From: Amycolatopsis sacchari
GTDB taxonomy: Bacteria; Actinomycetota; Actinomycetes; Mycobacteriales; Pseudonocardiaceae
Direction of reading: 5' to 3'
NCBI RefSeq assembly: GCF_900114035.1
Contig: NZ_FORP01000003.1
Span: 332,799-396,798 of the forward strand
Length of the DNA: 64,000 bases
Position 1 is the stretch's first letter, and each line of letters begins with the position of its first letter. The notes under the pieces were generated by a model. It made no database searches, had not been told where the DNA came from, and saw only the letters and a program-made list of their open reading frames with translations. The position numbers and the translations under genes are program-made. Shown one piece after another: positions 9,294 through 20,131 of this stretch.

Positions 9294-10573
9294 GGCGGCG
9301 GGGCGTGTGGTCCGCCCTCACGCTGGCGATCGCGGTGGCCGTGGTCGGCGGGCTGCTCGCCTACCGCGAAGTGCCCGGCCCGCCCCCGCAACCGGCCGCC
9401 GTCAGCGTGCGCGACCTGCCCCGCGTGCCGTGGGAGGGCGGTCCGGAGTACTACCGCCAGTTCCCCAAGATGGCGGCCTGGACGGATCCCCGGTTCTTCC
9501 CCATCGGCGTCTGGTACGAGGCCGTCACCTCCCAGCGGGACGTCGACCTCGACAAGGCCGCGGGCATCAACACCTACTTCGAGCTGACGCAGTCCAGCGA
9601 CCTCTCACTCGTGCGCGCCAACGGCATGTACGCGATCCCCAGCACCCAGCTGCCCGGGTACGGGGACGAGACGGTCGGCTGGCTGCTCACCGACGAAGTC
9701 GATCTGTGGGGCCACGAGGGTGACGCGCCGTGGACCGGGAAGTACCCGGGCGAAGGCGAGATCTGCGTCCCGGAATCCGCGTTGTGCGGGTACACCGTCC
9801 TCCAGACGCTGCGCGACCGGCTGCCGCAGCACGACGGCCGCGCCCGCTACGCCAACTTCGGCTACGGCATGGAGTTCTTCATCAAGGACCAGCTGGCCGC
9901 GCGCTTCCTCGACTACACCGACACCGCGTCGATGGACACCTACTGGTACACCGACGACGGCATCTGCGAGCTGACCAAGACGCCCGCGAACGTGTGCCAC
10001 CTGTCGGCGTCCTACGGCTTCACGATCGACCGGATGCGGCAGCTCGACGGGATGGACGGCAAGCGGCAGCCGGTCTACGCCTTCGTCGAGGACGGTGCGC
10101 CGTTCGAGAAGTACCGGACCACGATCACCCCGGAGCAGCTCTCCGGCGCCGTCGTGAACTCGCTCATCCACGGGGCCCGCGGCGTCATCTACTTCAACCA
10201 CAACTTCGGTGGCGACTGCCGCACCCAGCACGTCCTGCGGGACGGGTGTGGCGCCGCGATCCGCCCGGCGGTCACCGAGGTCAACCGCCGGATCACCGAG
10301 CTCGCGCCGGTGCTGAACACGCAGTCCCTGGAGTACTCCTTCGCCCCGGACATGGACACGATGCTCAAGGAGTACCAGGGCTCCTACTACGTGTTCGCCA
10401 TGATCGGCCGTGGCGCCGCGCCCGGCAAGAAGACGCTGACGCTGCCCACCGGCCTGTCCGCGGCGAAGGCGGAGGTGCTGTACGAGAACCGGCAGGTCCC
10501 GGTCGAGGGCGGCAAGCTGACCGACGACTTCGGCACCGAGGCGACGTACCACATCTACCGGCTCACGCCGTAG
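9290..10573 (+). CDS. Membrane-anchored glycoside-hydrolase-like protein
   Basis: 427 residues. The N-terminus is a short Arg-rich stretch and one helix (WSALTLAIAVAVVGGLLAY), so the rest is probably outside the membrane. The body has features of a TIM-barrel glycosidase: FFPIGVWYEA near residue 70, AAGINTYFEL, a candidate acid pair in WLLTDEVDLWG, YWYTDDGIC, and IHGARGVIYFNHNFGG near the last strands. The C-terminal segment (TLTLPTGLSAAKAEVLYENR) looks like a small beta-domain. I cannot assign a GH family. Start is the ATGA overlap with the GT fusion. It likely trims or modifies the secreted glycan. Confidence 0.6.
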   Translation: MRRRGVWSALTLAIAVAVVGGLLAYREVPGPPPQPAAVSVRDLPRVPWEGGPEYYRQFPKMAAWTDPRFFPIGVWYEAVTSQRDVDLDKAAGINTYFELTQSSDLSLVRANGMYAIPSTQLPGYGDETVGWLLTDEVDLWGHEGDAPWTGKYPGEGEICVPESALCGYTVLQTLRDRLPQHDGRARYANFGYGMEFFIKDQLAARFLDYTDTASMDTYWYTDDGICELTKTPANVCHLSASYGFTIDRMRQLDGMDGKRQPVYAFVEDGAPFEKYRTTITPEQLSGAVVNSLIHGARGVIYFNHNFGGDCRTQHVLRDGCGAAIRPAVTEVNRRITELAPVLNTQSLEYSFAPDMDTMLKEYQGSYYVFAMIGRGAAPGKKTLTLPTGLSAAKAEVLYENRQVPVEGGKLTDDFGTEATYHIYRLTP

Positions 10574-10576
10574 CGC

Positions 10577-11407
10577 CTACTTGCGGATCTCCAGCGTGCA
10601 GCACTTCGGCCCGCCACCGGCCTTGCGGAGTTCCGAGATGTCTGCGAACACCGGCTCGTAGCCCTGCCCGGCGAGGCGGTCCGCGAGTCCCGTCGCTTCC
10701 ACCGGCAGCACGACGTTGCGCCCGTCCGACACGCCGTTGAGCCCGAAGCACTCCGCGTCCGCGGCGTCGGCGAGCACCGCGTCCGGGAACAGCCGGGCCA
10801 GCACGCGCCGCGAGCCGGCGGAAAACGCTTCCGGGTAGTACGCGATGTGCGCCGGGCGGGACTCCGTCGCCTCGCTCAGCACGAACAACGCCGTGTCGAG
10901 GTGGTAGTACCGGGGATCGACCAGCCGCAAGGACAGCACCGGCACGCCGAGGATCTCCTGCGCCTCGGCGTGCGCCTCCGGGTCGGTGCGGAACCCGGTG
11001 CCCGCCAGGATCATCCGGCCCGTCCAGGCGAAGTCGCCCTCGGCCTCGTTGATCCGGGACGGCATCACGACGTCGCGGTAGCCGTGCTCCAGGAACCAGC
11101 GCCGGTAGTGGTCCGCCTCGGGCACGCGTTCCTTCGCGCGGAACCGCGCGCCGAGCACCCGCCCGTCGATCACCGTGCCCGAGTTCGCCGCGAACACCAT
11201 GTCCGGCAGCCCCGGCTGCGGCTCGATCTCCTCCACCGTGTGCCCGAGCCTGCGGTAGGTGTCCCGCAGCTCGGTCCACTGCGCCATCGCGCGGCCGACG
11301 TCGACCGGCTGTGACGGGTCCATCCAGGGGTTGATGGCGTAGTCCACGGCGAAGTACCGCGGCGGGCACATGAGGTAGCGGCGGGTCAGCGGCACCCGGA
11401 GGTTCAT
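10577..11407 (-). CDS. ddaH: Dimethylarginine dimethylaminohydrolase / amidinotransferase family
   Basis: 276 residues from the ATG at 11407, preceded by GAGAAG. The amidinotransferase-fold signatures are present: FAANSGTVIDGRVLGARFR, EAEGDFAWTG, the catalytic His in YYHLDTALFVL, and a near-terminal Cys in GGGPKCCTLEIRK (Cys269 or 270). Enzymes of this type hydrolyse methylarginine to citrulline, or arginine and related guanidines. The divergent Lrp/AsnC gene 74 bp away is the usual arrangement for amino-acid catabolism control. An ornithine aminotransferase gene that often follows is not present here. The exact substrate is an inference. Confidence 0.75.
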   Translation of the reverse strand: MNLRVPLTRRYLMCPPRYFAVDYAINPWMDPSQPVDVGRAMAQWTELRDTYRRLGHTVEEIEPQPGLPDMVFAANSGTVIDGRVLGARFRAKERVPEADHYRRWFLEHGYRDVVMPSRINEAEGDFAWTGRMILAGTGFRTDPEAHAEAQEILGVPVLSLRLVDPRYYHLDTALFVLSEATESRPAHIAYYPEAFSAGSRRVLARLFPDAVLADAADAECFGLNGVSDGRNVVLPVEATGLADRLAGQGYEPVFADISELRKAGGGPKCCTLEIRK

Positions 11408-11415
11408 GCTTCTCA

Positions 11416-11467
11416 AGGTATGACTCGGTTCAGTGGCGATCAATCACCGCTCCTTGCGCACATACCT
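11416..11467. promoter_or_regulatory. Inverted repeat AGGTATG...CATACCT between ddaH and lrp
   Basis: AGGTATG at 11416-11422 and its exact reverse complement CATACCT at 11461-11467 lie in the 74-bp divergent intergenic region, 45 bp between equivalent positions (about four helical turns). Lrp/AsnC proteins bind as multimers to spaced half-sites beside their own gene, so this is a plausible autoregulatory and ddaH-controlling operator. The function is inferred. Confidence 0.4.
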
Positions 11468-11481
11468 GCTAAACATTGCGT

Positions 11482-11928
11482 GTGAACCCGCTGGATCAGC
11501 GAATCGTTTCGTGCCTGGTGACCAACGCGCGGTCGAGCTACGCCGAGATCGGGAAGGTGGTCGGCCTGTCCGCGCCCGCGGTCAAACGCCGGGTGGACCG
11601 CCTGCTCGAAACCGGGGTGCTGCGCGGCTTCACCGCGGTCGTCGACCCGGAGGCGCTCGGCTGGGGCACCGAGGCCTTCGTCGAGGTGCACTGCCGCGGC
11701 AACGTGCCACCCGCCCGCATCCGCGCCCGCCTGGAGCCGCTGCCCGAGGTCGTCGCGGCGTACACGGTCACCGGCGCGGCCGACGCGATCGTGCACCTGC
11801 GCGCGGCGAACATCCACCAGCTGGAGACGGCGCTAGAACGCCTGCGGGGCCTGGAGATCATCGACCGCACGGTGTCGACCGTCGTGCTGTCGCGGCTCCT
11901 CGAACGGCCGCCCACACCCGGCGCCTGA
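11482..11928 (+). CDS. Lrp/AsnC-family transcriptional regulator
   Basis: 148 residues. Residues 1-50 form the winged helix (DQRIVSCLVTNARSSYAEIG, then VVGLSAPAVKRRVDRL), and residues about 60-140 form the RAM ligand-binding/oligomerisation domain (PEVVAAYTVTGAADAIVHLR). GTG at 11482 fits the family length; a TTG two codons upstream is also in frame. Divergent from the amidinohydrolase gene, so it probably senses an amino acid and controls that gene. Confidence 0.85.
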   Translation: MNPLDQRIVSCLVTNARSSYAEIGKVVGLSAPAVKRRVDRLLETGVLRGFTAVVDPEALGWGTEAFVEVHCRGNVPPARIRARLEPLPEVVAAYTVTGAADAIVHLRAANIHQLETALERLRGLEIIDRTVSTVVLSRLLERPPTPGA

Positions 11929-12090
11929 CCTGCGGGTCTCAGCATGTGAACGCCGGGGGCGAGGTGCCCCAGGTCACACCCCGAGACTCGTGCGAATATC
12001 CCCAGTAAGGTGGAGGTATCGGCGGAGGTGCGCCCGGCGCGAGATGTCACCGAGGACAGGCCAAGTCGGGAGAGAGGGATTCCCTGACCT

Positions 12091-13991
<1,901 letters not shown>

Positions 13992-13995
<4 letters not shown>

Positions 13996-15059
13996 CCGCG
14001 ACCGAGCTGGGCCTGCCGACCGTCGGCGGCTTGGACCTCGTCCCGCACACCGACGAGCCGCAGAAGGCCAAGGACTACAAGTCCGACCAGGAGGTGCGGT
14101 GGTGCCCCGGGTGCGGTGACTACGTCGTCCTCAACACGGTGCAGTCGTTCCTGCCCACGCTGGGGCTCAAGCGCGAGAACATCGTGTTCGTCTCGGGCAT
14201 CGGCTGCTCGTCGCGGTTCCCGTACTACCTGAACACGTACGGGATGCACTCGATCCACGGCCGCGCGCCGGCGATCGCGACGGGCCTGGCGACCACGCGC
14301 CCCGACCTGTCGGTGTGGGTCGTGACCGGTGACGGCGACGCGTTGTCGATCGGCGGCAACCACCTCATCCACGCCTTGCGACGCAACGTCAACATCAAGA
14401 TCCTGCTGTTCAACAACCGGATCTACGGGCTGACGAAGGGCCAGTACTCGCCGACGTCGGGGCAGGGCATGGTCACCAAGTCGACGCCGATGGGTTCGGT
14501 GGACACCCCGTTCAACCCGGTGTCGCTCGCCCTCGGTGCGGAGGCCACGTTCGTCGGCCGCGCGCTGGACTCGGACCGCGCCGGGCTCACGGAGGTGCTC
14601 ACCGCGGCCGCCCGGCACCGCGGTTCGGCGGTGGTGGAGATCTACCAGAACTGCCCGATCTTCAACGACGGCGCGTTCGACGTGCTGAAGGACAAGGACG
14701 AGGCGGCCCAGCGGCTGATCCCGCTGCGCGCGGGCGAGCCGATCCGCTTCGGGCCGGAGGCCGAGTACGGCGTCACGGCGACCGGCTGGGGCGGTTTCGA
14801 GATCGGCAAGGTGTCGGAGATCGGCGAGGACAACCTCGTCGTCCACGACCCGTCGATCTCCGACACGGCGTACGCGTTCGCGCTGTCCCGCCTCGGCGAC
14901 CAGAACCTGAACCACACGCCGGTCGGCATCTTCCGCGACGTGGACCGCCCGACGTACGACGACCAGGCGCGGGCCCAGGTGGAGCAGGCCCGTGAGGCGA
15001 AGGCCCCGAACCTGCAGTCCCTGCTCACCGGCAAGGACACCTGGACCGTCGTCGCCTGA
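13992..15059 (+). CDS. korB: 2-oxoacid:ferredoxin oxidoreductase, beta (TPP-binding) subunit
   Basis: 355 residues. The TPP motif is VVTGDGDALSIGGNHLIHAL followed by NNRIYGLTKGQYSPTS. An N-terminal RWCPGCGDYVVL (about residue 36) and GIGCSSRFPYYL supply cysteines of the [4Fe-4S] site of this family. It pairs with KorA, with start codon inside the korA stop. It forms the catalytic half that decarboxylates the 2-oxoacid and passes electrons to ferredoxin. It ends 3 bp from the convergent ArfC-like gene. Confidence 0.92.
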
Positions 15060-15062
15060 TCG

Positions 15063-16202
15063 TCAGGAGAGCGGCCGGAACCCGACCCGCTCGGCGTCGG
15101 CCGCGGAGCGGAACCACACCTCGGCGATCATCCGCGCGAACTGCGGCGATTCCTCGGTGCAGTACCGCAGAGCGGTGACGCTCGCCTTGACCGTGAACTC
15201 GTCCGAAGGCCGTCCGCCGCCGGGCCGCGGCATCGCCGACCCCGGACCGAACGGCCCCGGCGGCACGCTGGCGTCGGACACGGGCGTCCGCGCGGGCGGC
15301 GGGGCCGGCGCGGCGGGTTCGGGTGCCGCGTGCGCTCCCGCGTTCGGCCGCACGGCGGGCTCGAACAGCGAACCGCTGCGCCCGCCTTCGCCGACCGCGG
15401 GCTCGCGCCGCTCGATGGACCGCACCGAAGGCCGCGGCGGCTCGAAGCTGCTCGGCGGAGTCGAGCGCGGCTGGCGGCGGGGCAGCACGGCCGTCGATTC
15501 GGCGGGCGCCTCGTCGTCGGCACGCGCGTCGTCGTCGTTGCCGAAGGCGTAGGCGGGCGGCTCGTCCACGGCCGCGTGCGCGCCGTAGCTCTCCTCGGGC
15601 TCGAACAGGGAGCCGTGCTCGTGCTCGTCCTCCGGCTCCAGGCGGGCGTGGAAACCCGACGGGTGCTCGTCGGCGTACACGTCTTCCCGCTGGTGCGCGA
15701 ACTCGTGCGGCTCGCGCTCCTCCGCGACGGGGTCGAACAGCGAACCGCGGTCCGGCTCACCACCCGGTTCGAAGAGCGAGCCCCGCTCGGCCTCCGCGTC
15801 CGGCGCGAACAGCGAGCCGCGCTCGGCCTCCTGCGGGTACGGCGTGAAGATCGACGTCTTCTCGGCGTCCGACTCGTCGTGCTCGGGCACCCGTCCGCCG
15901 AAGCTGTCCCGCTCGTGCCACACCGGCTCCGGCAGGGGCTCGGGTTCCGGCTCCGGCTCGAAGGCGCGGGTCGGCTGCACCGGTTCCGGGTCGAGCGCGC
16001 GCGTCCCGGTGTCCGGCTCGTCGAGGGTGCGGGTGGGCGCCGCGGACCGACGCTCCGGCGCGGCGTTCTTGGCGTCCAGCAGCTGCCGCTCGAGCGACCG
16101 GTTCCGCGCCTGCGCGGGCCGGACGAGCAGCAACCAGGTCAGCAGCACCCCCAGCACGAACGCCGCCGCGCTCCACAGCCACACCTGCCCGAACAGGGAC
16201 AT
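15063..16202 (-). CDS. Sunset-domain (ArfC-like) membrane protein with GSLFEP repeats
   Basis: 379 residues. One N-terminal membrane helix (VWLWSAAAFVLGVLLTWLLLV, residues 7-27) leads into about 280 residues of acidic, Pro/Glu-rich low complexity. Within this lie five copies of a GSLF(E/A/D)P motif, three of them as RGSLF. The C-terminus, FTVKASVTALRYCTEESPQF and then IAEVWFRSAADAERVGF, matches the sunset domain of mycobacterial ArfC channel-accessory proteins as I know it. ATG at 16202 directly precedes the helix. Membrane-anchored with the disordered part probably cytoplasmic. Function unknown. The repeats look like short linear binding motifs. Confidence 0.65.
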   Translation of the reverse strand: MSLFGQVWLWSAAAFVLGVLLTWLLLVRPAQARNRSLERQLLDAKNAAPERRSAAPTRTLDEPDTGTRALDPEPVQPTRAFEPEPEPEPLPEPVWHERDSFGGRVPEHDESDAEKTSIFTPYPQEAERGSLFAPDAEAERGSLFEPGGEPDRGSLFDPVAEEREPHEFAHQREDVYADEHPSGFHARLEPEDEHEHGSLFEPEESYGAHAAVDEPPAYAFGNDDDARADDEAPAESTAVLPRRQPRSTPPSSFEPPRPSVRSIERREPAVGEGGRSGSLFEPAVRPNAGAHAAPEPAAPAPPPARTPVSDASVPPGPFGPGSAMPRPGGGRPSDEFTVKASVTALRYCTEESPQFARMIAEVWFRSAADAERVGFRPLS

Positions 16203-16285
16203 CGAGCTGTCCTTTCTTTCCCCACCGTTCTCGGTACCACTGTCAGTGACACCGCGGTGGCCCACTCATGACGGACGGAGCGGGA

Positions 16286-17305
16286 TCAGCGGGTCCGTGC
16301 CACCAGGTAGTCGGCGACGGACTCGCACGCGTCGCGCGCCGACGACGCCGGCAACGCGGACAATTCCACCCTCGCTCGCCGAGCGTAGTCGGACAGCGTC
16401 GCCATGGCCTGGTCGAGGCCGCTGGACGCCCGGAGCAGCCCGAGCGCCTCCTCGACCAGCGCGTCGTCGGTGATCGGGGCGGCCAGCAGCTCGACCAGCC
16501 GGGGGTCGGTGGCGGGGTCGGCCAGCGCGAACAGCATCGGCAGGGTGCGCACGCCCTCCCGCAGGTCGGTGCCGGGCGTCTTGCCGGACTCGTGCGAGGG
16601 GGACGCGATGTCGATGATGTCGTCCGAGATCTGGAACGCGGTGCCGATGATGTCGCCGAACCGCGTGAGCGCCTCGACGTACTCGGGCCGGGCGCCGGAG
16701 ATCATGCCGCCGAACCGGCCGGCGGTCGCGATCAGCGAACCCGTCTTCTGCGCGATCACGCTCAGGTAGTGGGCGATGGGGTCCTCGCCGTCGCCGGGGC
16801 CGACGGTCTCGCGCATCTGCCCGGTGACCAGCTCGCCGAAGGTCTCGGCGATGATCCGGGCCGCGTCGGTGCCGAGGTAGGAGACGAGCCGCGAGGCGTG
16901 CGCGAACAGGAAGTCGCCGGTGAGGATCGCGACCGTGTTGTCCCAGCGCGCGTTGACGCTCTGGGCGCCCCGGCGCATGGTGGCCTCGTCCATCACGTCG
17001 TCGTGGTACAGCGTCGCCAGGTGCACCAGCTCGACAGCGGCCGCGGCGGTCACGACGCCGTCGTGGTTGCCCTCCCCGAACTGGGCGGCGAGCAGCGTGA
17101 ACAGCGGGCGGAAGCGCTTGCCACCGGCCTCGACGAGGTGCGACGCGGCCTCGTGCACGGCCTTGACGTCGCTGCGGGCGGTCTCCCGCAGCAGGTTCTC
17201 GACGTCGGTGAGCCCGCCGGCGAGCGTGCGCAGCAGTTGCTCATCGGCGATCCGCAGGCCCACGCTCGCGCGCAGATCCTCGATGGTGCCACTCTGAACC
17301 GACAC
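16286..17305 (-). CDS. grcC: Polyprenyl diphosphate synthase (menaquinone side chain)
   Basis: 339 residues. The all-trans prenyltransferase signatures are intact: GGKRFRPLFTLL near 61, the first Asp-rich motif DDVMD at 102-106, and the second DDIID at 228-232, with KTGSLIATAG between. The absence of bulky residues just before the first Asp-rich motif suggests a long-chain product. With MenA, MenG and MenJ nearby the product is most likely the nonaprenyl or related tail of menaquinone. ATG/GTG start region faces the DHA2 transporter gene across 170 bp. Confidence 0.88.
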   Translation of the reverse strand: MSVQSGTIEDLRASVGLRIADEQLLRTLAGGLTDVENLLRETARSDVKAVHEAASHLVEAGGKRFRPLFTLLAAQFGEGNHDGVVTAAAAVELVHLATLYHDDVMDEATMRRGAQSVNARWDNTVAILTGDFLFAHASRLVSYLGTDAARIIAETFGELVTGQMRETVGPGDGEDPIAHYLSVIAQKTGSLIATAGRFGGMISGARPEYVEALTRFGDIIGTAFQISDDIIDIASPSHESGKTPGTDLREGVRTLPMLFALADPATDPRLVELLAAPITDDALVEEALGLLRASSGLDQAMATLSDYARRARVELSALPASSARDACESVADYLVARTR

Positions 17306-17452
17306 GTTCCCCTGCCCTTTCGCACTTCACCACGGTCCTCACCAGCGTAATGGCAAGGCAGGACGGCACGGAGGGCCGCCGGGGCAGGGCCTCGGTGACG
17401 AAGGTGACAACCGGGATGAACCCCTTCGGGTGAGCTGCCCACCGGGAAACCG

Positions 17453-17462
17453 GTTCCGGAAC
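17453..17462. promoter_or_regulatory. Palindrome GTTCCGGAAC before DHA2 transporter
   Basis: A perfect 10-bp palindrome lies 13 bp before the GTG start of the transporter, next to a TAGCCT hexamer (17463-17468) that could be a -10 for a leaderless transcript. TetR/MarR-type efflux regulators use such sites. No regulator gene adjoins it, so the role is an inference. Confidence 0.3.
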
Positions 17463-17475
17463 TAGCCTTCGGGCT

Positions 17476-19368
17476 GTGACCAGCAGGAACAGGCAGCACA
17501 GCGTCGTCGCGGCGATCATGCTGGGGATGCTGCTGGCGGCCCTCGACCAGACCATCGTCTCCACCGCGCTCCCGACGATCGTCGCGGACCTCGGCGGCGT
17601 GAACCACCTGTCGTGGGTCGTCACGGCGTACCTGCTCGCCGAGACGATCATGACGGTGCTGATCGGCAAGTTCGGGGACCTGTTCGGCCGCAAGAAGGCC
17701 TTCCTCGCGAGCGTGCTGTTGTTCCTGGTCGGCTCGTTCTTCTCCGGCTGGGCCGATTCGATGCTGTGGCTGATCGTGTTCCGCGCGGTGCAGGGGCTCG
17801 GGGGCGGCGGCCTGATGGTCACGTCGTCGGCCGTGATCGCGGACGTCGTGCCGCTGCGGGAGCGCGGGAAGTACCAGGGCGTCATCGGCGCGATGTTCGG
17901 CGTGGCGACGGTGGCGGGTCCGCTGCTCGGCGGCCTGTTCGTGGACCACCTCAGCTGGCGGTGGGCGTTCTACGTGAACATCCCGCTCGGCGTCGTGGTG
18001 GTGCTGGTGGCGGCGTTCGCGCTGCCGGCGGTGCGCGGCGCGACCCGGCCGCGGATCGACTACCTGGGGATCCTGCTGATCGCGCTCGCGTCGACGGGCC
18101 TGACGCTGGTGACGAGCTGGGGCGGCACCGAGTACGCGTGGACGTCGCCGGTGATCCTCGGCATGGCGGCGGGTTCGGTGGTGCTGCTGGTGCTGTTCGT
18201 GCTGGTGGAGCAGCGCGCGGCGGAGCCGATGCTGCCGATGCGCCTGTTCCGCGGCCGGGTGTTCACGGTCGCGAGCGTGCTGAGTTTCGTGGTGGGTTTC
18301 GCGATGCTCGGCGGGATCACGTACCTGCCCACGTTCCTGCAGCGCGTCCAGGGCGCGAGCGCGACGGAGTCGGGGCTGCGGATGCTGCCGCTGGTGGTGG
18401 GGTTGCTGGTCACGTCGCTGGTGAGCGGCATGGTGATCAGCAGGACGGGGCGGTACAAGGTGTTCCCGCTGGCGGGTTCGCTCGTGATGGCGCTTGGCCT
18501 GTTCCTGTTGTCCACTTTGGACGCCGGGACGGGGTTCTGGGTGACGTCGGGGTTCATGGTGGTGCTCGGTCTGGGGCTGGGCTGTTGCATGCAGGTGCCG
18601 ACGATCGTGGTCCAGAACACGAGCGATTACGAGGATCTCGGGGTGGCGACGTCGGGGGTTTCGTTCCTGCGCACGCTCGGCAGTTCGTTCGGGGTGGCGG
18701 TGTTCGGCACGATCTTCAGCAGCCGCCTGCCCGCGACGCCGAGCGTGTCGTCCTATGTGGACGCGATACAGACGATGTTCCTGGTGGCCGCGCCGATCGG
18801 CTTGGTCGCGTTCGTCGTGGCCCTGTTCCTGAAGGAGGTCCCCCTGCGCGATGCGGCTCGTGCCGTGGCAGCGGAGAGCAGCGGTTTTTCCGAACCGGGT
18901 TCGGGGAGTTCGAGGCAGGAGCTGGAGCGCGTGGTGGCGAGCCTGTGGCGGCGCCAGCAGGCGGACCCGGGCCCGGCGATCCTGGCGCGTTCGGGGGTGC
19001 GGTTGAGTTATGCACAGGCCTGGCTGCTGGTGCAGATTTATCGACACAGCGCCGACGACGGTGATGCGACCCTGCAGGAACTCTCCTCGGGGACGGCTGT
19101 GCCGCCGGGCATTTTCGAGCCCACGGCGGCCCAGCTGGTGGATTCAGGCCACCTCTCGGAGGCCGACGGGCATTACCGGTTCACGGGCCTGGGGACGGAC
19201 ACGTTCGCCCGCCTGGTCGGTGCGTGGCGGGTGTGGCTGCTGGAGTCGCTGGCGGAGGAGCCGGGAGACCAGGACTTCACAGCCTGCGTGGACGACCTGG
19301 CAGCCCAGCTGATCAGCAACAGCAGGAATTTGCCGACGGCCCGCCACGCGGCGGCGCCAGTGCCGTGA
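17476..19368 (+). CDS. DHA2-family (EmrB/QacA) drug efflux transporter with C-terminal wHTH-like domain
   Basis: 630 residues. Residues 1 to about 480 are a 14-helix DHA2 permease: LAALDQTIVSTALPTIVADL (motif D1), GKFGDLFGRKKAFLAS (motif A) and GVIGAMFGVATVAGPLLGG (motif C). The last 145 residues are soluble, unusual for the family. LSYAQAWLLVQIYRH, ATLQELSSGTAVPPGIFEPT and DSGHLSEADGHYRFTGLG have the rhythm of a MarR-like winged helix. GTG 17476 start. It likely exports hydrophobic compounds using the proton gradient. The appended domain could sense substrate or dimerise. Confidence 0.85.
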   Translation: MTSRNRQHSVVAAIMLGMLLAALDQTIVSTALPTIVADLGGVNHLSWVVTAYLLAETIMTVLIGKFGDLFGRKKAFLASVLLFLVGSFFSGWADSMLWLIVFRAVQGLGGGGLMVTSSAVIADVVPLRERGKYQGVIGAMFGVATVAGPLLGGLFVDHLSWRWAFYVNIPLGVVVVLVAAFALPAVRGATRPRIDYLGILLIALASTGLTLVTSWGGTEYAWTSPVILGMAAGSVVLLVLFVLVEQRAAEPMLPMRLFRGRVFTVASVLSFVVGFAMLGGITYLPTFLQRVQGASATESGLRMLPLVVGLLVTSLVSGMVISRTGRYKVFPLAGSLVMALGLFLLSTLDAGTGFWVTSGFMVVLGLGLGCCMQVPTIVVQNTSDYEDLGVATSGVSFLRTLGSSFGVAVFGTIFSSRLPATPSVSSYVDAIQTMFLVAAPIGLVAFVVALFLKEVPLRDAARAVAAESSGFSEPGSGSSRQELERVVASLWRRQQADPGPAILARSGVRLSYAQAWLLVQIYRHSADDGDATLQELSSGTAVPPGIFEPTAAQLVDSGHLSEADGHYRFTGLGTDTFARLVGAWRVWLLESLAEEPGDQDFTACVDDLAAQLISNSRNLPTARHAAAPVP

Positions 19369-19389
19369 CCGACTAGCCCGGGGCGGCGC

Positions 19390-19645
19390 GGCAGTTGCGG
19401 CGAAGGCGGATGGGCCGCAGAGCCGTTGCGCCGGAGGCGGATGGGCTCCAAGCCGGATGCGCCGCAGAGGCGGTTGGGCCGCGAGGCGGATGGGTCGCAG
19501 AGGCGGTCGGCGCCGCGAGGCGGTTCGGCCTGGCCCGGCGGGGCCTGGCCCGGCCGGGGCGGTTGGACCGCAGAGGCGCCGGAGCCTCGAAGGCGATTGG
19601 GCCTGGTCCGGTTGGGCCACAGAGGCGGTGAGGCCCGCTCCGTCG
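19390..19645. repeat. Degenerate 15-16 bp (31-bp dimer) GC-rich tandem repeat
   Basis: About a dozen imperfect units around AGGCGGATGGGCCGCAG follow the transporter gene, with near-identical copies 31 bp apart at 19408, 19439 and 19470. Because 31 is not a multiple of three, the three reading frames carry the same peptide in turn, which argues against coding. Similar gene-end repeats of other sequence occur at 26,905-27,330 and 54,497-54,722. Confidence 0.6.
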
Positions 19646-19960
19646 AGGCCCCACCAGCAGGTCGAATGGCCCTGATTGAGCGATTACCCCTGGCGCGTCA
19701 GGTCCGATTCTCCCGGCTCCCGGCCGGGGCCCAGGTCCTCCTGGCCCCCGCATACCGGTTCCCGCCCTAGTGCCGTCCCCTGCCCTCTCGCCTTAGGCCC
19801 CCCACTCTGGCCTTGCCTCACCCGTTCCCTCTTCCCGGCCCACCCTGCCCCCGGCTCCCCGGCCCACTCCGGCCCAACTCCCCAGCTCACGATTCCCTGC
19901 CCCGCCTACCCCGCCCTTTCCTGACTATTGCCCCCGCTGCCAGGCCACTCCACCCATCCC

Positions 19961-20016
19961 GCACCCCGCACCCCGCACCCCGCACCCCGCACCCCGCACC
20001 CCGCACCCCGCACCCC
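19961..20016. repeat. Eight perfect tandem copies of GCACCCC (G4-forming on minus strand)
   Basis: 56 bp made of eight exact 7-bp units. The minus strand reads GGGGTGC eight times, that is, runs of four G separated by three-base loops, the classic intramolecular G-quadruplex pattern. There is room for two quadruplexes side by side. Confidence 0.9.
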
Positions 20017-20131
20017 AGGACCACCAAACCCAAACCCCACCAGCCACACCAGCCCCAAAAACCTCCCCCACCGTCCCATTCCCAGCATTCCCACCAGCCC
20101 CCTCACCCCCGCCACCCCCTCCCACCCCGAA

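Noticed and set aside
19395..19675. Three overlapping small ORFs beginning MRRRRMG
   Set aside because: They are the same repeat read in three frames 31 bp apart, so not coding.
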